Part shown: positions 5,359 through 7,951 of the stretch, piece by piece
How the letters are laid out: each line of letters begins with the position of its first letter
Position numbering within the stretch: the stretch's first letter is position 1
Program-made: the position numbers and the translations under genes
The notes under the pieces: model-generated
The model's database searches: none
Seen by the model: only the letters and a program-made list of their open reading frames with translations
Told to the model about the DNA's origin: nothing
NCBI GenBank assembly: GCA_024279575.1
Contig: JAJRRJ010000033.1
Location: 1-7,951, forward strand
Direction of reading: 5' to 3'
Origin: Alphaproteobacteria bacterium
Lineage (GTDB): Bacteria; Pseudomonadota; Alphaproteobacteria; Rhizobiales; Devosiaceae
DNA length: 7,951 nt

Positions 5359-7179
5359 ATGAACTTAAAATTAGAACCCACTAAATTTCAGTCATTTGAG
5401 GATATTTCCAACCCCTCAAACGTCGCGCCGCGCATTGCCGCATTGCGCGAACAATTAGCTGACTGCAATCTGGATGCGTTCATTATCCCCCTTTCAGATG
5501 TCCATCGCGGCGAAAGCCTGCCCGACAGCGAACAACGTCTGGCCTATCTTACAGGGTTCACGGGATCCGCAGGCATCGCCATAGTTGGCCTGAACAAGGC
5601 GGCACTTTTAGTCGATGGCCGTTACACGCTTCAGGCCCCTAAACAAACTGACCAAAATCTGATCGACGTTCTGCAAATAACTGAAATAAAACTCACCGAC
5701 TGGATAAAAGAAAACCTGCAAAAGGGCGCAATTGTTGGTTTTGATCCTCAAACAAGCACTGTAAGCGAGCTAAAGACCTGGACAAAAGAACTAAGCGGGT
5801 ATGCCAGATTCAGCCATAACAGGAATCTTGTAAACGCCATTTGGACTGACCGCCCGGCCTCCCCCAAAAATTCTGTGGAAATTTTGGGCACTAATCGGGT
5901 TGGAATTTCGCGTGAGCGTAAAATCGCTAATTTGCAAAAATCATTGCACGAAGAACACGCCAATGCACTGATACTTAACGTCCCCGAATCCATCAACTGG
6001 TTGTTCAATATTCGTGGGCGCGATGTTCCCAACACACCAGTAGCGCTATGCTTTGCCATTGTCCCCGACAACGGCATACCCACTCTATATATCGACGAAA
6101 ACAAACTGACTTCGGCCCAGCATGAGCAACTCAACCAAACAATAAAAACACTTCCTGAAAATACGTTTTTCGAACAGATCAGAGAACTGGCTGAAGCTGG
6201 AAAATCCATCTGGTTTGATCCGCTCAGCGCACCTTTTGAAGTTGCCCGGATCACGAAAAACACCTCCGCAAAGCTCATCGAAAAACCAGACCCCGTTTTG
6301 CTCGCTAAAGCCATTAAAAACGACGCCGAACTTGCAGGCATGCGTGAGGCCCACAAGCTGGATGCCATTGCAATGATAAAGTTCCTGCACTGGTTTGACC
6401 AACATGCACCAACCGGAATGCTGAGCGAAATCGACATTGCTACCGCACTTGAATCCTTCCGGCGCGAAGAAAAAACATTGGTTGATATTTCCTTCGACAC
6501 CATTTCCGGCTCCGGTCCCAACGGCGCAATCGTTCATTATCGCGTCACTCAAAGCTCAAACCGCAAACTTGTTCCCGGCGAACTGATGTTGGTCGACAGT
6601 GGCGGACAATATCTCAGCGGCACCACAGATATCACCCGCACCATGTTCACCGGCTCAGCAACAAAACAACAAAAAGACCGTAACACACGGGTCCTCAAAG
6701 GCATGATTGCGATATCCACATTGCAATTCCTGCCAAAAACCACCGGCGCTCATATCGACATTCTGGCCCGCCAGTTTCTGTGGCAGGTCGCTCTGAACTA
6801 CACCCACGGCACAGGCCATGGCGTTGGCGCTTTTCTCAGCGTGCATGAGGGACCAGCAAGCATCTCCCCCATTAACAATATTCCCTTGCAAAAGGGCATG
6901 ATTTTATCCAACGAGCCGGGATATTATCTTGAAGGGGAATATGGCATTCGTATTGAAAACCTGATCCATATTGTGGATAGCAAAATCAGCGATGGCTGGC
7001 TGGCTTTCGAAACTCTCACCCTCGTACCAATTGATACACGTCTAATCGATACCAGCTTGCTCACAATACAAGAAACAAACTGGATCAATGAGTATCATGA
7101 CCGTGTATTAAGGGAAGTCGGCCAGCATCTGAATGCAGAACATCTTGATTGGCTCACTCAGGCAACAGCCGCAATTTAG
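5359..7179 (+). CDS. pepP: Aminopeptidase P (Xaa-Pro aminopeptidase, M24B)
   Basis: This cytosolic metallopeptidase removes the N-terminal residue from peptides with proline in position 2. The product is 606 residues, the long three-domain form typical of alphaproteobacteria and eukaryotic APP1, rather than the roughly 440-residue E. coli type. Domain 1 (about 15-155) has R60 and YLTGFTGSAG (63-72). Domain 2 is a diverged repeat of it (about 165-315). The pita-bread catalytic domain (about 320-545) has the dinuclear metal ligands D413 (LVDSGG), D424 (TTDITRT), H487 (HGTGHG), E519 (SNEPGYY) and E533 (IRIEN). H483 and H496 match the other conserved active-site histidines. The C-terminal 60 residues are the family's C-terminal extension. 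I chose ATG 5359 because AAGAGG lies 8 nt upstream and family similarity begins after it. The frame extends back to a TTG at 5284, which lacks such support. Confidence 0.95.
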   Translation: MNLKLEPTKFQSFEDISNPSNVAPRIAALREQLADCNLDAFIIPLSDVHRGESLPDSEQRLAYLTGFTGSAGIAIVGLNKAALLVDGRYTLQAPKQTDQNLIDVLQITEIKLTDWIKENLQKGAIVGFDPQTSTVSELKTWTKELSGYARFSHNRNLVNAIWTDRPASPKNSVEILGTNRVGISRERKIANLQKSLHEEHANALILNVPESINWLFNIRGRDVPNTPVALCFAIVPDNGIPTLYIDENKLTSAQHEQLNQTIKTLPENTFFEQIRELAEAGKSIWFDPLSAPFEVARITKNTSAKLIEKPDPVLLAKAIKNDAELAGMREAHKLDAIAMIKFLHWFDQHAPTGMLSEIDIATALESFRREEKTLVDISFDTISGSGPNGAIVHYRVTQSSNRKLVPGELMLVDSGGQYLSGTTDITRTMFTGSATKQQKDRNTRVLKGMIAISTLQFLPKTTGAHIDILARQFLWQVALNYTHGTGHGVGAFLSVHEGPASISPINNIPLQKGMILSNEPGYYLEGEYGIRIENLIHIVDSKISDGWLAFETLTLVPIDTRLIDTSLLTIQETNWINEYHDRVLREVGQHLNAEHLDWLTQATAAI

Positions 7180-7951
7180 TCGCTCAAGCTTCCAACACGT
7201 TCCAGCCACTGATCCTCATTAAGAACCTCAAGACCCAGCTCCTCAGCCTTTTTCAGCTTTGAGCCCGCCCCCGGTCCCGCAACCAATATATCGGTTTTTT
7301 TAGACACCGACCCGGATACTTTAGCCCCAAACCGCTCAGCCATAGCCTTGGCTTCAGCCCGGGTCATTTTTTCAAGTGCCCCGGTAAAAACCACGGTTTT
7401 GCCAGCAACCAGACTATTTTCAACAATTTCCAGCACATAGGGCTTAGGGCTTATTTTTGCCAGCAAATCATCCACCGCGCGCTTGTTGCGTTCGTTTGAA
7501 AAAAATGCGCCAAGGGAATTCACCACCGTATCCCCCACCCCATCGATGGATAAAAGGCTCTCTCTTGCCTCAACATCCCCACGCCCCGCAGCGTTGGCAA
7601 TACGCTCAAACTCTTCAAACGTACCAAAAGTTTTGGCCAGCAAAGCCCCCGTTGTTTCCCCCACATGTCGAATACCAAGTGCAAAAATTAACCGGTCCAG
7701 TTCGGGCTCCCGCCGCGCTTCAATCGCTGCAAAAAGTTTAGCCGTCGACTGAGCGCCCCCCCCCTCCTGCCGGGAGAGTTTTTCAAACTCAACACCGTCC
7801 TCAGCCTTCAGGGAAAATATGTCCGCCGGCTGTTTCACCCGCCCCTCTGCATAAAAGGTAGCAATCTGCTTGTCGCCCAATCCCTCGATATCAAGCGCCC
7901 TGCGTGAAACAAAATGCTTGAGTTTCTCCACCGCTTGCGCTTCACAAATCA
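7176..7951 (-). CDS. ligA: NAD-dependent DNA ligase, C-terminal part (start outside the window)
   Basis: LigA seals nicks in DNA during replication and repair, using NAD+ as adenylate donor. The window holds the last 257 residues and the gene continues beyond the right edge. Visible in order are the last zinc-finger cysteine in ICEAQ (codon 7946-7944), followed by KHFVSRRALDIEGLGDKQI, which enters the helix-hairpin-helix domain. Further hairpins follow: LGIRHVGETT and LLSIDGVGDT. The C-terminal BRCT domain (about 7179-7415) begins KTVVFTGALEKMTR and includes the conserved Trp of EDQW. The GTG at 7931 is an internal codon, not the start. The adenylation and OB domains are not in the window. 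A nine-G run in the coding strand (7764-7756) encodes GGG where the family usually has a bulky residue. The TAA stop overlaps the aminopeptidase stop by 4 nt. Confidence 0.97.
   Translation of the reverse strand, partial: ICEAQAVEKLKHFVSRRALDIEGLGDKQIATFYAEGRVKQPADIFSLKAEDGVEFEKLSRQEGGGAQSTAKLFAAIEARREPELDRLIFALGIRHVGETTGALLAKTFGTFEEFERIANAAGRGDVEARESLLSIDGVGDTVVNSLGAFFSNERNKRAVDDLLAKISPKPYVLEIVENSLVAGKTVVFTGALEKMTRAEAKAMAERFGAKVSGSVSKKTDILVAGPGAGSKLKKAEELGLEVLNEDQWLERVGSLSD

Noticed and set aside
5748..6521. Leftward open frame of 257 codons inside the aminopeptidase gene
   Set aside because: Ser/Ala-rich composition and full antisense overlap with a gene having all catalytic residues mark it as a shadow frame.
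7929..7931. GTG as the start of the ligase frame
   Set aside because: Upstream codons in frame encode ICEAQA, the conserved LigA zinc-finger end, so the gene continues beyond the window.
1..7951. Mobile element, CRISPR array, tRNA/rRNA or defence/toxin-antitoxin system
   Set aside because: No integrase, transposase, direct-repeat array, tRNA-like cloverleaf or toxin-antitoxin pair was recognised; all major coding regions are assigned to ordinary families.

Overview
The window looks like ordinary chromosomal sequence from an alphaproteobacterium, probably of the Hyphomicrobiales type. This is inferred from the protein families, the moderate GC content, the close linkage of uvrD-type helicase, prmA and a long (about 600-residue) aminopeptidase P, and an intergenic palindrome of a kind familiar from alphaproteobacterial genomes. 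I cannot name the genus from sequence alone.

Layout from left to right: (1) a leftward, 5'-complete but 3'-truncated gene for an exported c-type cytochrome, with a readable promoter and a small dyad between its -35 and -10 boxes; (2) a divergent intergenic region of about 200 bp; (3) a rightward uvrD/pcrA-family DNA helicase; (4) a short convergent gap almost wholly filled by a nested palindromic repeat; (5) a leftward polytopic membrane protein of the DUF1624/HGSNAT acyltransferase-like family with a four-cysteine tail; (6) a 90 bp divergent promoter region; (7) rightward prmA (ribosomal protein L11 methyltransferase); (8) a leftward 40-codon small gene whose stop codon overlaps that of prmA by 4 nt; (9) a leader region and rightward aminopeptidase P (M24B); (10) the leftward C-terminal part of NAD-dependent DNA ligase ligA, again with a 4-nt stop-stop overlap.

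Neighbouring genes alternate in orientation throughout, so no two complete genes clearly form an operon. The genes are mostly housekeeping: UvrD and LigA act in DNA repair and replication, PrmA modifies the ribosome, and aminopeptidase P trims X-Pro peptides. The cytochrome, the membrane protein and the small protein are the less understood members. I found no phage, integrase, transposase, CRISPR, toxin-antitoxin or defence signature. The points most worth a second look are the 40-aa gene, the cysteine-rich tail on the membrane protein, the palindromic repeat, the dyad in the cytochrome promoter, and a nine-G homopolymer inside ligA.
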